This document shows, piece after piece, positions 20,484-32,252 of a DNA stretch of 64,000 bases. The stretch is from Varanus komodoensis (lineage: Eukaryota > Chordata > Lepidosauria > Squamata > Varanidae), in assembly GCF_004798865.1 (NCBI RefSeq), contig NW_025336347.1, positions 19,963,430 to 20,027,429 on the forward strand, read 5' to 3'. The notes below the pieces were generated by a model. That model saw only the letters and a program-made list of their open reading frames with translations, did not search any database and had not been told where the DNA came from. Numbering within the stretch: position 1 is the stretch's first letter; every line of letters starts with the position of its first letter. A program made the translations under genes and the position numbers.

Positions 20484-20610
20484 CTAGCCAGGAGAGCATG
20501 GTGCAGTACTGCTGGATGTTATTCCCATTGAGGGCAAAGAGGTAGGGGTCCAAGGCAAACTCCTTCTCCTCAGTCAGACTCACAGAAACCTCTTCAAAGG
20601 TCACTGGCTC
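20484..20610 (-). CDS. KRAB-A box exon
   Basis: The exon is exactly 127 bp, the usual KRAB-A exon length. The acceptor is cgctgttttag and the donor ctag/gtaag. It enters in phase 0 and leaves in phase 1, the standard KRAB pattern, and reads EPVTFEEVSVSLTEEKEF, then ALDPYLFALNGNNIQQYC and TMLSWLG. VTFEEV, TEE and LDP match the KRAB-A box, which normally recruits the corepressor TRIM28. The EEW motif reads EKEF and the MLE motif reads IQQ, so corepressor binding may be lost (inference). It joins in frame to the finger exon at 13843-15095 (L-G-D-G) and equally to the one at 1637-3267. No second KRAB exon or KRAB-B box was found in the window. Confidence 0.88.
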
Positions 20611-21493
20611 CTAAAACAGCGAGAGCAACCCCCCCCCCAGCATGTGCTTAGACTCCCCACGAAGAAAAGAGGGGGAAGAATGCCCCAACCTGAGAACTCA
20701 CTTCTACAGTTTTAACACTTGCCCCGCATCTCCAGCGGTACACGCAAGAGCTTCGTTCAGATGTTCAGAGTATCATGCGGGTTGCAAAACGCAGGCCTCG
20801 TTTGCCCATCGTAAAAAGGGATGCAAAGCATGTACAGCTGGGCTGGTGGGGTGGGGTGGGGGGTTAAGATCTGGATTGGGGCCCCTGTGCTTACTCTAGA
20901 ATAAAAAAGGAATAGGCAACTGAAGCACCAGACACATGTCTGTCTGGGCCCTCTGTCCTCAGCTTCAGAAGCACTTGGCGTTTTGCTGGGTTCCCAGCCA
21001 CACACAGAGATTGCATGCAGGCAGCACCCTGGCTGGTCATCTTCCCCAAAACCGTCCAGCACAATACTTAAGATCACTAGAGGATGGCTGCTGATCGTGA
21101 TGAGTTCTGCCACGACCTGCAGATCACCCTCGTGCAGCTACCTAGAAGCTGGCCTTCTCGGTGGTGGCACCCACCTCATGGAATGCCCTCCTGCATGCTC
21201 TTCCCTGGGAGTAGGTCCCCTTGAATCCCATAGGGGTTCACTGCATGACAGACTCAAGGGAGCGAGTGAGAGCCCTGGACGCCTCTGCTACTTGCGTTGG
21301 CACAGCTGCAGAGTGAGGTCCAAGGTAACATAGCTATGGGCGATCCTTGACCACCCAGGAAAACAGACCAAGGTTGGCTAAGCGCGTCTCCCTGGCTCTG
21401 GCATTGGCCAACCCTGCCCCTCCTTTCCTTGCCCACAGTACTCCAGAGCAAAAGCCCCGACCCCTGCCCTGCCCTGCCCTGCCCCTGCCTTAC
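20611..21493 (-). other. Intron between first coding exon and KRAB-A exon
   Basis: 883 bp, gtaagg to ttttag. No other exon seen. It contains a short (CCCTG)n run at about 21458-21485. Confidence 0.6.
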
Positions 21494-21553
21494 CTGGAGG
21501 TTCTTCTCAGCGGCCATGTCTGATGTCTGCGTTTCCTCCTCTTCAGTGATGAT
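21494..21553 (-). CDS. First coding exon of the KRAB zinc-finger gene
   Basis: A 60-bp exon between an acceptor (attctctag, start 21553) and a donor (CTCCAG/gtaagg, end 21494). The ATG at 21517-21515 has G at -3 and G at +4 and gives MAAEKNLQ, then phase 0 into EPVTFEEV of the KRAB exon. The frame is open upstream of the ATG (IITEEEETQTSD), so a further upstream coding exon, for example a SCAN exon, cannot be excluded, but none was seen up to 24.3 kb. Confidence 0.7.
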
Positions 21554-22114
21554 CTAGAGAATCATGTTATTTTGCATTCTGGAATCAGCATTCAAAAATG
21601 TGGAGAGACCAGATCATTCATCCATTCATCTTATTGTTACTTTTTTAAAAGTGACCAATAACCAAAGACCTTTGCACATTTGATAAATTCAACATTCCTT
21701 CATTTTTGCCACTACCTAAGTGGATTTTTAAAGTTTATGAATTTGAAAGGGAATACTGCAGAATACTTATGCAAAGTTCATGGGGGCTATGGTTGCGCAG
21801 AATGATTTTGCTATGATTTATTTCAAGAGCACAAGTTGCGAGCATATTCTGAACACTTCTGTTATTGGTAACAAACTTATTGTGCCTACAGTGGCTGCAT
21901 AATTGCCAGCCCAGGCATTTTGCAGAAGAACAGCCCAATTCTATGTACATCAGCTCAGAAGTCCAGCTATGTTCAGTGGGATCATTCCCAGGTAATTGTG
22001 TCTAGACTGCAACTTTAATAATAAAAAGGAAAACAAGAGCTTTCACAGCAATCCGGCACTTGCTGACTTACTCAGAAACAAGCCCCATACAGGTGAATGG
22101 AGCTCACTCCCAGT
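21554..22114. other. 5' intron, no exon seen
   Basis: AT-rich sequence without recognisable repeats, presumably part of the first intron. Confidence 0.4.
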
Positions 22115-22345
22115 CCAGGCAAGTGGACAATCCAGTGAGGCACACGGGGGTTGGTGCTGGGGAGCCAACCTCCCTCCAGTCCTCACCCTGCCAATCCGTT
22201 GGTGATTCTGGGCCAGTCCCTCACTCTCAGCTACCTTGCAGGGTTGTTGTGCGGAGAGAATGGAGAGGAGAATTGTGCAAGCCGCCTTGTGTTTACTGGC
22301 AGGGAAAAAGGTGGGATATAAATATAATAAATAAAGATGTACAGG
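22115..22345 (+). mobile_element. Sauria/POM-type tRNA SINE
   Basis: Body boxes (ggccagtccctcactctcagc, gcagggttgttgtgcgg, atggagaggagaattgtgcaagcc) and the tail gtgggatataaatataataaataaag are clear. The head is worn. Confidence 0.75.
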
Positions 22346-23559
22346 ATCACAATCAATTTATGACAATTGTGACAAGGAAGAGGGGGAGACAAAGGTGGTA
22401 GCAGCTTTACTCTACTCATAAGCAAGTTTGCACTCGCTGTTTCTTACTCCCAGGTAAGTGTGCATAGCATTAGACTGCAATCCTCTGGCTATAGTTCGTG
22501 GAGAAGGTGCATTGGAATCAATGGGCCTTATCTCCACTGATGCCATTGCATGGGAGAGAGAACTAATTATTCCAGTTAGGCAAAAGGTAAGAGGCGACAT
22601 AGTCTTGTCCTCCCAGATCAATTCACCGATACGAACTACTATTAGAGTGATGGAAGTTTCTGTGCTTAAGTGCGCTGCCAGTTCGGAAGTATGCCTCCAC
22701 CTCTACATGCATGTGGAAATGCGGAAAATATTTTTAACAAATGCAAAACACGATCGTATGAGGAAAGTGGGGTGGGGGACCTCTCCAGTCTATTCGCATG
22801 GATAACGAATGCCTTTATTCCTCTTCATCTTCATCTTCCACCCGACCAATTCCACTGTGGGTTTTGCGATTTTGGCTGCGTGCTTTCCCTCGCTCCCTCT
22901 CTCCCGGTTTTGTACTTGGCTCTGAAGACCCTCCACCATCCCTCACCCCTCCTGCCTTACATGGAACCCCCCAAAAAGGCTGAGCAATGATCCCCTGGCG
23001 CACCCCGTCCACTTGCGGTGCATTTCCATGGTTGTTAAGTTGGATGGCGCTTTCCAAGCATGGGTGGTGGGAGGAAAGCGGGGCTGCGCAGAGAGCGGCT
23101 CCACCGGGATGCTCGTCAAGAGCAGGATCCCGTCCCCTCCCAGGAAAAAAGCTTGCCTTCTGCCCAGTTTCAACCTCCCTTCCTGAGACTTCCCAGGTCA
23201 AATCTCTTCCCGCCGCCGTCTTATCACAGCCTTTCCTGGACTACAGCGCTCTGCATCAGATGCACCGACAGAAATCTTAAATTGCCGGTCATTTATGGAG
23301 GGTAGATTCAGATGCAGCCACGAGTAAGAGAAGATCCGCTAAACTCAGCACCAACTTCAGTCTCGTGGATTTCAGCGCGGCTGCTCCACGTGTGACCGAC
23401 TGGATTCATAATGTAGGAATTATGATCCGCCGATGCGTCTGACGAAGGGGCTGCTGGCCCCCAGAGCTTAATGCGCCAGAATAAGTGTGTGTGCGCGCCT
23501 CGCTCATTTTTGCTGCGCGCCAAGCGCGAAATTAACACGGGCAAGGAGGGTGCAGCGAG
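22346..23559. other. No exon seen
   Basis: Region between the SINE and the CG island. Minus-strand frames (for example 22815-23201) do not resemble SCAN or other zinc-finger-associated domains. Confidence 0.4.
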
Positions 23560-24300
23560 GCAGCCTTAGCCCAGGGCTGAATTAAGGGCCATACGGGCTC
23601 TCGCGCGCACGGCCGCGTGCCGCGCTTCCGACGTGACCTCGCGCGGCCCTCGCAGCTGCCTTCCCACGCCTCGCCACCCGCTGCCCGTGCATTCCCCGCA
23701 TGCGAGCACGAGCCAAAACGGGCCTGCCGGCACGTGCGGGTCTGCATTCCGAGTGGCCGCGGCTTCCGGAATCAGCAGCTCGCCTCCCCTCACGCCAGGC
23801 TCTCGGGGGGGCGTCCGCGGGCGCTGCTGGGCCCAGCCCTGCGGCGCCCTCTGGGAGCGGGACGGCCGTCGGGGCCTTAGGAAGGCCTGCGGCCGCCGCG
23901 GCTCGGAGCAGGACCGTCCCCTGGAAACACCCCTCCACCGCGCAGCCACGCCGGCGAACTGCCCCCTGCTCCCTGCCCTTTCCCCGCCCCCGCCCCCCGG
24001 ACGTCTCCCTCACCTCGGCAATAAGAGCAGCTCAGGCCGCGCAGTCTTCACTTTGGTCGGCCTCTAGGAGCGTCCCCAGCCGAGGGCATGCCTGCCAGGG
24101 GCGATCGGACTCGTGGGTGGCGGAGTCGCCCGACATCCCCTCTCCGCCGAAACAAAGCCAAAGGAAAAGACGGAGGCGAGGCAGCAGCCGGCAGTTTCCT
24201 TGCCACCTCCACCTCGGTTTCTAGTCCTCATGAAAAAAGGAAAAGCGCAGGCAAAAGGTCCCGCCTGCCTTAATCCGGGACTAAAGCGCCACTCTCGGGG
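23560..24300 (-). promoter_or_regulatory. CG island, likely promoter of the KRAB zinc-finger gene
   Basis: CG dinucleotides are dense across about 740 bp upstream of the first coding exon. On the minus strand a good donor (ATTGCCGAG/gtgaggg, exon end 24014) would close an untranslated first exon starting near 24.1-24.2 kb. Long frames on both strands are compositional. The pairing with the acceptor at 21553 is inference. Confidence 0.6.
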
Positions 24301-24880
24301 ACCACTGCGGTCTTAGTCATAAATCTCCCGAGATGGCCGAAAACATTTTAATTATGGGAGGAAAATGACTTTGTGAGTGTGTGAGGGGCGGGGGGAGAGG
24401 ATGTACGAAGGACCTCCAAAGCTACCTATGGGAAGCCTGTCCCGCCAATAAAAGGTTTTCCCCTCCCCAACAAAAACCCAATCCAGAACAGCCCCTCCCA
24501 GATCTGCGTGTCCCAGATCTTCCCTCCTTTGTGCCACGCATCGCCCCCACCCCACCCGGATTAGTTCTTCAGTATTCAAAATAATGTGACCAGCGTTTAA
24601 GCTCAGCCTGGGCTGGCTTTATGATCTGGTCTAAAGTGCTGTTAAAGTGTTTCGAATTCGGTACAACGGGAAGGATCACCATGGAGCCTCCTTTTTAGAT
24701 AGTGATAGTGACAGTCAAAACGCTTCCTGAAATTTGGTCCTTCCCACATTTGAAGGTGGTGGTGGGAATAATCCGAAACAAATCTCCTTTGTTTCAGTAA
24801 TAAGGTAGCGCAGAGAGCAAACCCAACTGGCAAGCACCTTCACCGCAGTCTATTCCGTCAAGGATTTTTGTTCCTGGAAT
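24301..24880. other. No gene seen
   Basis: No repeat or exon recognised; short frames only. Confidence 0.4.
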
Positions 24881-25108
24881 TGTTGTTGTTAGTTGCAAAG
24901 TCATATCCGACCCATCGCAACCCCATGGACAACATTCCTCCAGGCCTTCCTGTCCTCCACCATCCCCCAGAGTCCACCCAAGCTCACACCGACTGCTTTA
25001 GTGACTCCATCTAGCCACCTCATCCTCTGCCGTCCCCTTCTTCTTTTGCCATCTATTGTTCCCAACATCAGGGACTTCTCCAGTGAGTGTTCCTGGAATA
25101 CACCTTCC
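24881..25108 (-). mobile_element. BovB LINE 3' end
   Basis: Begins with ttgttgttagttgcaaagtc and continues with catggacaacattcctccagg, the same order as the copy at 35158. On the minus strand the frame reads LEKSLMLGTIDGKRRRGRQR and MRWLDGVTKAVGVSLGGL, the RTE C-terminus. Confidence 0.85.
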
Positions 25109-25394
25109 AAAATACACATTTCCCAACATCATAGAAAAATAGCTGATCTAGTAGTGTTGGTTTTTAAATGTGTTTGTTTCCATGCTGTGAAAAATTTCAC
25201 TTGTTAAATTCAAGTTTTTATTAAAGGCACAACATTAGGCCAGGCCGAGTTCGTTCGTTCGTTCTTTCTTGGCAGCTCTGCTGCAGGGATGCTCAACAAT
25301 TTTATTTGTGACGGAGTTTCTGAGTTTCACATTTGTGTGGGGCAGAAATTAATCCACTGTTTTTTGGTGGTGGGAAAAGCCTCAGCTCAGCATC

Positions 25395-25485
25395 TGATCA
25401 TCATTCAAGCAGCAAATGTAAACTGTCTTGAGATCTATATGGATTAAGGACAGTATATGAATATTTTAAATAAATAAATAAAAGT
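25395..25485 (+). mobile_element. LINE 3' tail fragment (L2-like)
   Basis: gtaaactgtcttgag...ggacagtatatgaata followed by taaataaataaataaa, the worn form of the L2 tail. Confidence 0.5.
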
Positions 25486-25674
25486 CCTGGAGCTGGGTCA
25501 CAAACACTTCATATTCCTTGTAGAGTCATTTAGATCAGCAGTGGGAAGAAAGCAGATTGGGAGCCACTAGCCGGACAAGGCTTCTGACATCAGAATGTTC
25601 AACAACTAGCACGAACAAAGTCACTTTCCCCACTTAACCTACTAGGCTGCAGAAATGAAAAAAGCTTTGGGTAA

Positions 25675-25755
25675 CCAAAAATGGGCCTGGATGAGTGTTG
25701 TCCATGGGGTCACGATGGGTGGGACACGACTTCGCAACTGGCAAGCAAGCAAGCC
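25675..25755 (+). mobile_element. BovB LINE 3' terminus fragment
   Basis: gttgtccatggggtcacgat, then gggacacgacttcgcaac and (CAAG)n, the very end of BovB in sense orientation. Only about 80 bp remain. Confidence 0.8.
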
Positions 25756-27315
25756 ACCAAAAATGGACTTTTGTTTGAAAGGACCATTTCTGGCAGTTCA
25801 GTTCTGGTGCTGGAAATAAATTCTGAAGCTCAAGATATCCTCAGGTCCTCTCCTCTTTAACACTACATGTAGGGCTTTTGGGCTTTAGTGGGTGGATCTT
25901 GGAGTTCTAGGGGGAAAAAAACTCCATTTTGTCTTAATATAGAATAGAATAGGGGTTTTTTTAGTCAATTGTGCTTGCTTGATAACTTACATAAAGAATA
26001 ACTCGGTGTCTCATCTGGATGTGAAGCAACAAAACTTTCAGAGGAGAAGGTTTATTCTCCAGGGTGAGCATTTGGGTAAGAGAGACTTTGGAGCTGCAAG
26101 TGTCTTTTTCAGTGCTGGGCCGTAGCCATTTTGGGGGCAGCTGTACAAGGGGGGCTGTGCTTTAGGGCGGCTGTGAGGCAGCAGCCCTCTGGGGGAGAGC
26201 AGCATTTGGGAGGTTTGTTTCCAGGGGGCAGCAGAGCACTGAGCCATGGGGCGCGCCAGGGGTCGTGGCTCTGGAAGGACTGAGCCGCTTCTGCCTGGGT
26301 GGGCAATGCTTCTGCGTGGAATCTTTTAGTCATTCTGACAATCATTAGCATTACACTGCCCATTATATTGTGAGCATTCTTGTGTATCCATCAACTTAAG
26401 GCTAGTGGGTGTTTCTCAGGGCTGTCTATGTGCCAGAATTTAGGTGCAGGGTAAGTGAGAGGTTAATAAATGACATGGTTGTCGAACTCACAGCGATGAC
26501 TTTCTTTGTGTTTTCCATTCTGCCTCTTAACCCATAAATTATCAAGTCAGCTGATCTCTGGTACTCCCTGGAACAGGTACATTAGTAGGGTTTCAGTTCA
26601 CCACCAATTGAATGGGGTCGCCAAATCCCAAACCAGGCTGAAATGGTCTCCTAAATTATGGATAATCCAACAGACCCGAGGTCTGTCCACCACTGTTGAC
26701 CTAAATGGAGGTAATAGGTAGTGGTTATTACTCTAATATCCAGCAGGGGGAGCCATTACCTCTGATGAAAAGCCTTTGATAAAGGATAGGCCTGGATTTG
26801 CTTAGCAAACCCTTCCAGGGTTGAGAAAGTATCGGGTTGAGCTTGACCTTGGCAGCGAAGGTTGGCATCAGAGGCAGTATCCATAAAGTGCACTAATGGA
26901 GACTGCGGAGCGCAGACTACATCAATTCATCCATCCATAGTTAATTGGATTTTTAGCCCGGTTTAGGGTTTCCAGCAGAGGTTCTCTGCTATGTGAGATA
27001 TTTGGTAGGTGCAGCCTTCCCTTGCACAGGGATGAAGTGCTGAATAAATTTGCACCCAGTGTAAGCCATACCTGCCAGGCAGGTGTCCATCAGAAATAAA
27101 GATGGCAGCTATGAACCTGCCCCATCCCCTGTCCTTGAGTAAACTGTAATGCCTCACTCCACTTCCAACACCACATCCAAAGGAAAAAAAAAAAAAAGGA
27201 AATCAGCTGGAAGCACTAATTAAAAGCAAACAAAAGCAGCTGCATTAGCTGTAAGACACACTCCAAACTCCATATGCTGTAATAGCTTTACTAGGCCAAT
27301 TCAGAGATCACAAAT
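25756..27315. other. No gene seen
   Basis: No open frame with a domain. The stretch 26460-26650 has some look of a worn retroelement junction (aataaatgac, then later ggggtcgccaaat), but I could not support a family. Confidence 0.35.
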
Positions 27316-27496
27316 TATGTGTAAGCTTCTTAGATCTCCAGATTTTTTCATCACTTCAGATATTACAGAAAGCAGTGACTGTGTAGACATCCTTATTACA
27401 GCGTTTAGCCAGCCTTCCATAACAGCACCTCCCCACCCTCCTCCTCCTCCTAGTAGTAGTATTTTGCCTGATGAAGAGATCTGGAGATCACAGAAC
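27316..27496. repeat. Inverted pair of degraded retroelement ends
   Basis: 27323-27351 (minus) and 27467-27492 (plus) carry the same phrase, gatgaagagatctggagatc, in opposite orientation. The phrase recurs at 47620. I associate it tentatively with Penelope-like 3' ends. Confidence 0.4.
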
Positions 27497-27645
27497 CTGC
27501 CACACCTTTGATCTCTGGGTTGGCCTTGGAAGCTAAGCAAGGTCAGGCCTGGTTGAAGTCTGGATGGGTGACTTAAATGTTGCGAACTGCCAGGAGGGCT
27601 TTGGCTGTGGGCAATATAGAGATGTAATGTAATGTAATAATAATC
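27497..27645 (+). mobile_element. 5S rRNA-derived SINE
   Basis: gatctctgggttggcc, ttggaagctaagcaaggtc, aggcctggttgaagtc and tggatgggtgac match the internal promoter region of 5S rRNA. The tail is (taatg)n. It is not a 5S gene because the flanking 5S regions are missing. Confidence 0.75.
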
Positions 27646-28509
27646 TTGTATGGATTCGGGAATGGATTGAAAAGTTAAGTATCGGTCCCTCCATGTTCTT
27701 GCTCCTTGCAAGTTAGGTTTGCCTGCTGACCCAGAAACCCCACCCCCACCCCTCGGCCTAACAGCTTCTGTGGTAGTCAGGAAATAAACTTTTTTCATGG
27801 CCCGGAGCAAAACATCACCTGCCAATTGCTGTAGACCATATGACTGTTAAAGAGTCTATTCAAAAGTTGCTCTTTCTAAATCAAATGGGAAAAAAACCCT
27901 CCAAGTATTTCTAGAAATAATGCTTATGGTGAATGTACCATGTTTATTTAAAATTAAGTAATTAGTTTTTAAAAGATTTTTTAAAACATGATTTAAGAGA
28001 GACATTCTCCAGGCTAAATCAGGCAGAAGTATATATGCATATGTTAAATTGCATCTGTCTATACAAATCATGAAACAACTGCATACTTACACAATCTAGC
28101 TGTTAATAGATTGTACAATTAGTATGCCTAGTACAGAATTCTTGCTTGAAGATGAGTTAGATTGGGGTTTCCATCCAAAATAATATCCATAAAGATCTAT
28201 TTGAATAAAATATGCCCATTTTCACTGTGTTTTGAATATCTGAAATAGAGGAATAAAGCTAACTACTTCTTTGCTGCATTGGGCAGCTCCTTATTTTGCC
28301 ATTCATCTGTGGAAGGGAGTGCGCTTTTCTCCCATTAGCCAGCTATTAATATATAAGCAGCACTTAACATCTTCTTAATCAACACACAAAGCGTTCTGCT
28401 CGCAAACTCTTTTATATAAGCGAGCCAAACTGTGATTAACACCAAAGTTGTATCCAGTTATCTTTTGAAAGTCATAGACAGAACTTCCCCTAGCAATGAA
28501 AATTAAAGA
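27646..28509. other. No gene seen
   Basis: AT-rich, no recognisable repeat or coding frame. Confidence 0.4.
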
Positions 28510-30135
28510 ACATTAACATAAGAAAGGCTATGCTGGATCAGACCAATGATTCAGCCAGTCCAGCACTCCATAGACAGGGTGGCAAGCCAGCTGCCCACAG
28601 GATCCCTCGAGCAGGATGGGGGCAAGACCTCCTCCTGCCCAAGCTCCCCAGCAACCGGCGTGTGCAGGCCTGCTGGGTCTGGTGAAGGAGGCAGCACTTA
28701 GCCAGCAAGGCTATACCATTCACAGCCACTGTCAGAATCCCGGAATCGCAATTTGAGAAGAGGGAATAAAACTCGGGTTCGTGGGAAAGACCAAGCGTCC
28801 AGACCATCTGAGGCTTTATTGTATTTACCCCAAGGTTCCCGGGGTACACTCACGATAATGCATGCTGCATTACCGGGCAGGCAGAGGTGAACTCTGCTGC
28901 AAAGCTTCAATACCATTACAGGGCATTTATAGGTACACAGGTACAGGGCAATTGATGACAGAATGCAGAGATTACAATAAGATTCCGAGGTCATCCCATG
29001 CAGAACAGATAAAGAAATGTCAGTCAATCACACTGTAACAATGAGATTGCAATATTTCTAATGTCTGCATTGACACTCTAGTTGAGCAACTTGAACCCAT
29101 CTCCAGGTCTGCTCAGACATGCAAATTCAAGCTACTAGAAACTATTCATGATAAGCTCAGACCCTTATCTGTAAGACTCTAAACATTCTGCATGATCAGG
29201 GCACATGAAGCCCTCTGGGCTATCAAAAAATTATTGTAAACTGAATTCCAACAATGACTAATTACAATGGATATTTGGGCTAAAATGGCCTGTCTGCTGT
29301 AGCCCACAGCTAAAGGTGAGAGAAAGGAGCGGGGGCCGGGGGGGGGGGGGATGCCATTTTAAACAGTGGCAGCTTGGTTTTGAGAAGGAAGACAGGATTT
29401 GATCCCACAATGCAAAGGCACACAGGAGTAATGCTTTTCAGGCAGGATTGATCCAAATTTTCCCAACGCCACCCCCTCCTCCATGAATCGGTCCAGCCCT
29501 CTTTCAAGGCCTCCAAGTTGTTGGCCATCACCACTTCCCGTGGCAGAGAATCCCATAGTTGAACTATGTGCTGTGTGAAGAAGCCCTTCATTTATCTGCC
29601 CCAAATGTCTCATCACTCAGCTTCATGGGATAGCTGCTGTTCCAGTATAATGGGGGAGACCAAAATGTCTCCCTTTCCCCTTCTCCACATTCTCTCATGT
29701 CCCCTATAGTCACCTTTTTGCTAAACTAAACAACCTCATTTGCTGTAGCCATTCCTCTTGGGGAGTTGCTCCATTTCCATGATCATTTTATTGTCCTTCT
29801 CTGCACTTTTCCCAAGTCAATACTGACCTTTTTCAGGTAAGGCAACCAGAAGCGTACACAGGATTCTAAGTGCAGTTGTACCAAAGATTTGTACAAGATA
29901 AGATTCGCAATTTTAGTTTGCATTCCTTTCCTTATGATGCCTAACACGGAGCTTGCCTTTTTCACAGCTGTGTGCTGGGCTGACATTTTGATCAAACTGT
30001 TGATGATAACCTCAAGACTGCTCCGTCACGGCTAGCTCCTCACAATCCTTTTTGGTTTTAACCACTCTGAATAGTTTGGTGTCATCAGCAAACCTGGCCA
30101 CTTCATTGGTTACATTCTCAGTGAATGTGACGCAC
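28510..30135 (-). mobile_element. CR1 LINE 3' portion, split by an LTR
   Basis: 28510-28729 is the CR1 3' UTR end in reverse (ctggatcagaccaatg, gccagctgcccacagg). After the insertion, 29468 onward continues with gaatcggtccagccctc and frames reading QLWDSLPREVVMANNLEALK and VKKASSVLGIIRKGMQ, then LHLESCVRFWLPYLKK, the CR1 reverse transcriptase C-terminus. Stops separate the frames and the element is 5'-truncated. Confidence 0.85.
28730..29467 (-). mobile_element. Solo-LTR-like fossil inside CR1
   Basis: A 738-bp block flanked by GCCAC (28725-28729 and 29468-29472). Read on the minus strand it has a TATA box (28931-28926) and, about 110 bp further, an AATAAA signal (28820-28815), and it ends in TTCTGACA. 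No internal region is attached, so it looks like a solo LTR of an endogenous retrovirus or related LTR element. It is younger than the CR1 it interrupts. Confidence 0.55.
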
Positions 30136-30682
30136 GTCAGTCAGTCTTCTTTATTAGATTTGCATCTTGCCAAGGAAATGAAGGCAGAGCAAATAGTGTT
30201 GCCTTTCCCCATTTTATCCTTGTTTTATCCTACCTGAGAGGTAGGGCAGATTGAAAGATCACCTAGCAGTCTTAATGGGGATTTGAACCCACATCTAGCC
30301 AGTCTGAGATTTCCAGATCTGTACACTGCTGGATCATCAGAAGCTGCAAATTTCTTCTTGTCTAATTATAGTATGTTTTTTTTAGCAGTCCACTTTAGCT
30401 TGACTGGTTGCCATTGTTACAGCATGTGGGTCAAGAAATGACTCATGACTGTATACATAAACACATGCTTAAAAATAGATTCACCTGCATTGGGCATCCT
30501 CATTTTATGGCTTTTTATCTTCCAAAAAAAGCAAGTAAGGGGAGAACACATGACTGAGGTGTATGTATTGATGTACAGTATGGAGATGGTGGACGGGGAG
30601 GGGTTTCCCGTCTCTCGTAATACCAGAACTGGGATCATCTCATTAAGCTCCAGAGGGTGGGAATAAATGGCAACTTCCCTTC
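30136..30682. other. No gene seen
   Basis: No repeat or exon recognised. Confidence 0.35.
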
Positions 30683-32100
30683 ATGGAGAGCAGAAACTAT
30701 GGGAGTTTGCCAGGTTCTGTAGTAAGACCAATTCTTTTCAGCCTATTCATAAATGATCTGGAATTAGGAATAAGTGATGAAGTGGCCAAGTTTGCCAACA
30801 ACACTGGACTTTTTAGGGTGGTTAAACTGAAAGGGATTATGACGTGCCCCAAGGGATCTCTCCAAGATGAGAGAATGGGCTGCAGGATTGACGTTCCATA
30901 AAAGCAAGTGTAAAGTAATACTTGTTGGGCCAAAAAATCTCAGCTAATAGTTACACTAGCAGTGACTGGGGAAAGAGATTTTGGGATCAAGGAGGACAGC
31001 GCAGTGCAAACGTTGGTCCCATACTCCGCCGCTGTGAGGAAGGCAAATTCCCTGCTAGGCATAATCAGGAATGGACCAGAAAACAGAACTGCGAAAATCT
31101 TACTTCCCTTATACAAATCTTTGGTGTGACCACACTTGGAATACTGTGCTTAGTTCTGGTCACCTTTCCTGACAAAGGACATGATTGACTTGAGGAAAGT
31201 ATAGAAAAGGACCATGGAAATGATTACAGCACCCCGTGAGGTGAGGCGACAGCAAATGGGGCTGTTTAGTTAAGAAAACAGGTAAGGGGAGACAGGAAAG
31301 AGGTGCTTAAAATGATGTCCAGAGTGGAGAAAGTGGAGAGTGAGGCACTTTTCTTCTTCTCTCCTGGACACAGGATCACCTCAGGAAGCTGATTGGGGGG
31401 GGCGGTTTAGGACAGACAAGGGGAGGTACGACATATAGCTGATCTATGGAATTTGCTGCCATGGGAAGCAGTGATGGCCACCAGTCCGGATGGCTTTCAG
31501 AGGGGGCTGGGCAGAGTCATGGGAGAGGAGGCGACCTGTGGCAGGTGGCCTTCCTGGCTATGTGTTGCCTCCTTGGCCAGAGCCGCACACAGCAGCTGCC
31601 GAGGAGCCTGGGCAAGCGGAGGTCTTGCATAAGCCGTGCCGTGAGCAGCTGGCTTGCCACCGTGTGTGTGTACAGAGGGCTGGAGAAGGTCAGCCTTGGT
31701 CTGCTCCAGCAGGGCTTGTCTTATGGTCTTGAGGTGAAAGGTGGGAGGCTGAGGACTGAAAAATGGAGCACCTCACACAGCACAGAGTTAGATGGTGCGA
31801 TCCGCTCCTGCAAGAGGCAGTGATGGCCCCCAGCCTAGGCAACTTTAAAAGGCGATTAGACGGGTTCCTGGAGGATGAGGCTCTCAATGGCCGTTTTTCA
31901 TGCAGGCTCTGTATTATCTCCCGTATCGGGGCAGTATTTATATGTCTGCCAGTTGCTGAGATGCCTGAGTGCAAGCTGCTGTTGATGGTCTTCCTGCCGT
32001 TGAAACTTGCTGGCCACTGTGAGACCAGGCTGGTGGGCTGAAGGGCCTTTGGTCCCACCCAGCGAGGCTCTTCCGATGTGCTTATGATTCTGTGCTCTGA
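30683..32100 (+). mobile_element. CR1 LINE pieces, two 3' ends in tandem
   Basis: 30715 onward encodes GSVVRPILFSLFINDLELG and VAKFANNTGLFRVVK (the CR1 palm region; the usual FADD reads FANN), followed by worn C-terminal sequence to about 31320. A first 3' end closes at about 31722 (ccttggtctgctccagcagg). A second CR1 3' segment runs 31763-32096, ending ccagcgaggctcttccgatg. At least two copies are joined here. Confidence 0.8.
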
Positions 32101-32213
32101 GCCTGGCGAGTGATGGCTGCGGGGAGAGAGAGGTGGCTTTTCATGCCTCAGAAGTATTGAGAAGTGTTCTAGGAAATTGTCAGGAATCCTAACCACAACA
32201 TGGATGCAGAGTT

Positions 32214-32214
32214 A

Positions 32215-32252
<38 letters not shown>
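32214..32252. repeat. TG dinucleotide repeat
   Basis: About 16 TG units with one leading interruption. A shorter one lies at 33410-33437. Confidence 0.95.

Noticed and set aside
21554-24300. SCAN domain exon upstream of the KRAB gene
   Set aside because: Searched because the first coding exon is open upstream of its ATG; no SCAN-like sequence was seen on the minus strand.
26460-26650. Possible LTR or primer-site-like junction
   Set aside because: Only weak phrases; no paired ends, no coding remnant and no target duplication found.
27497-27590. 5S rRNA gene
   Set aside because: Only the internal promoter-like part is present and the tail is SINE-like.
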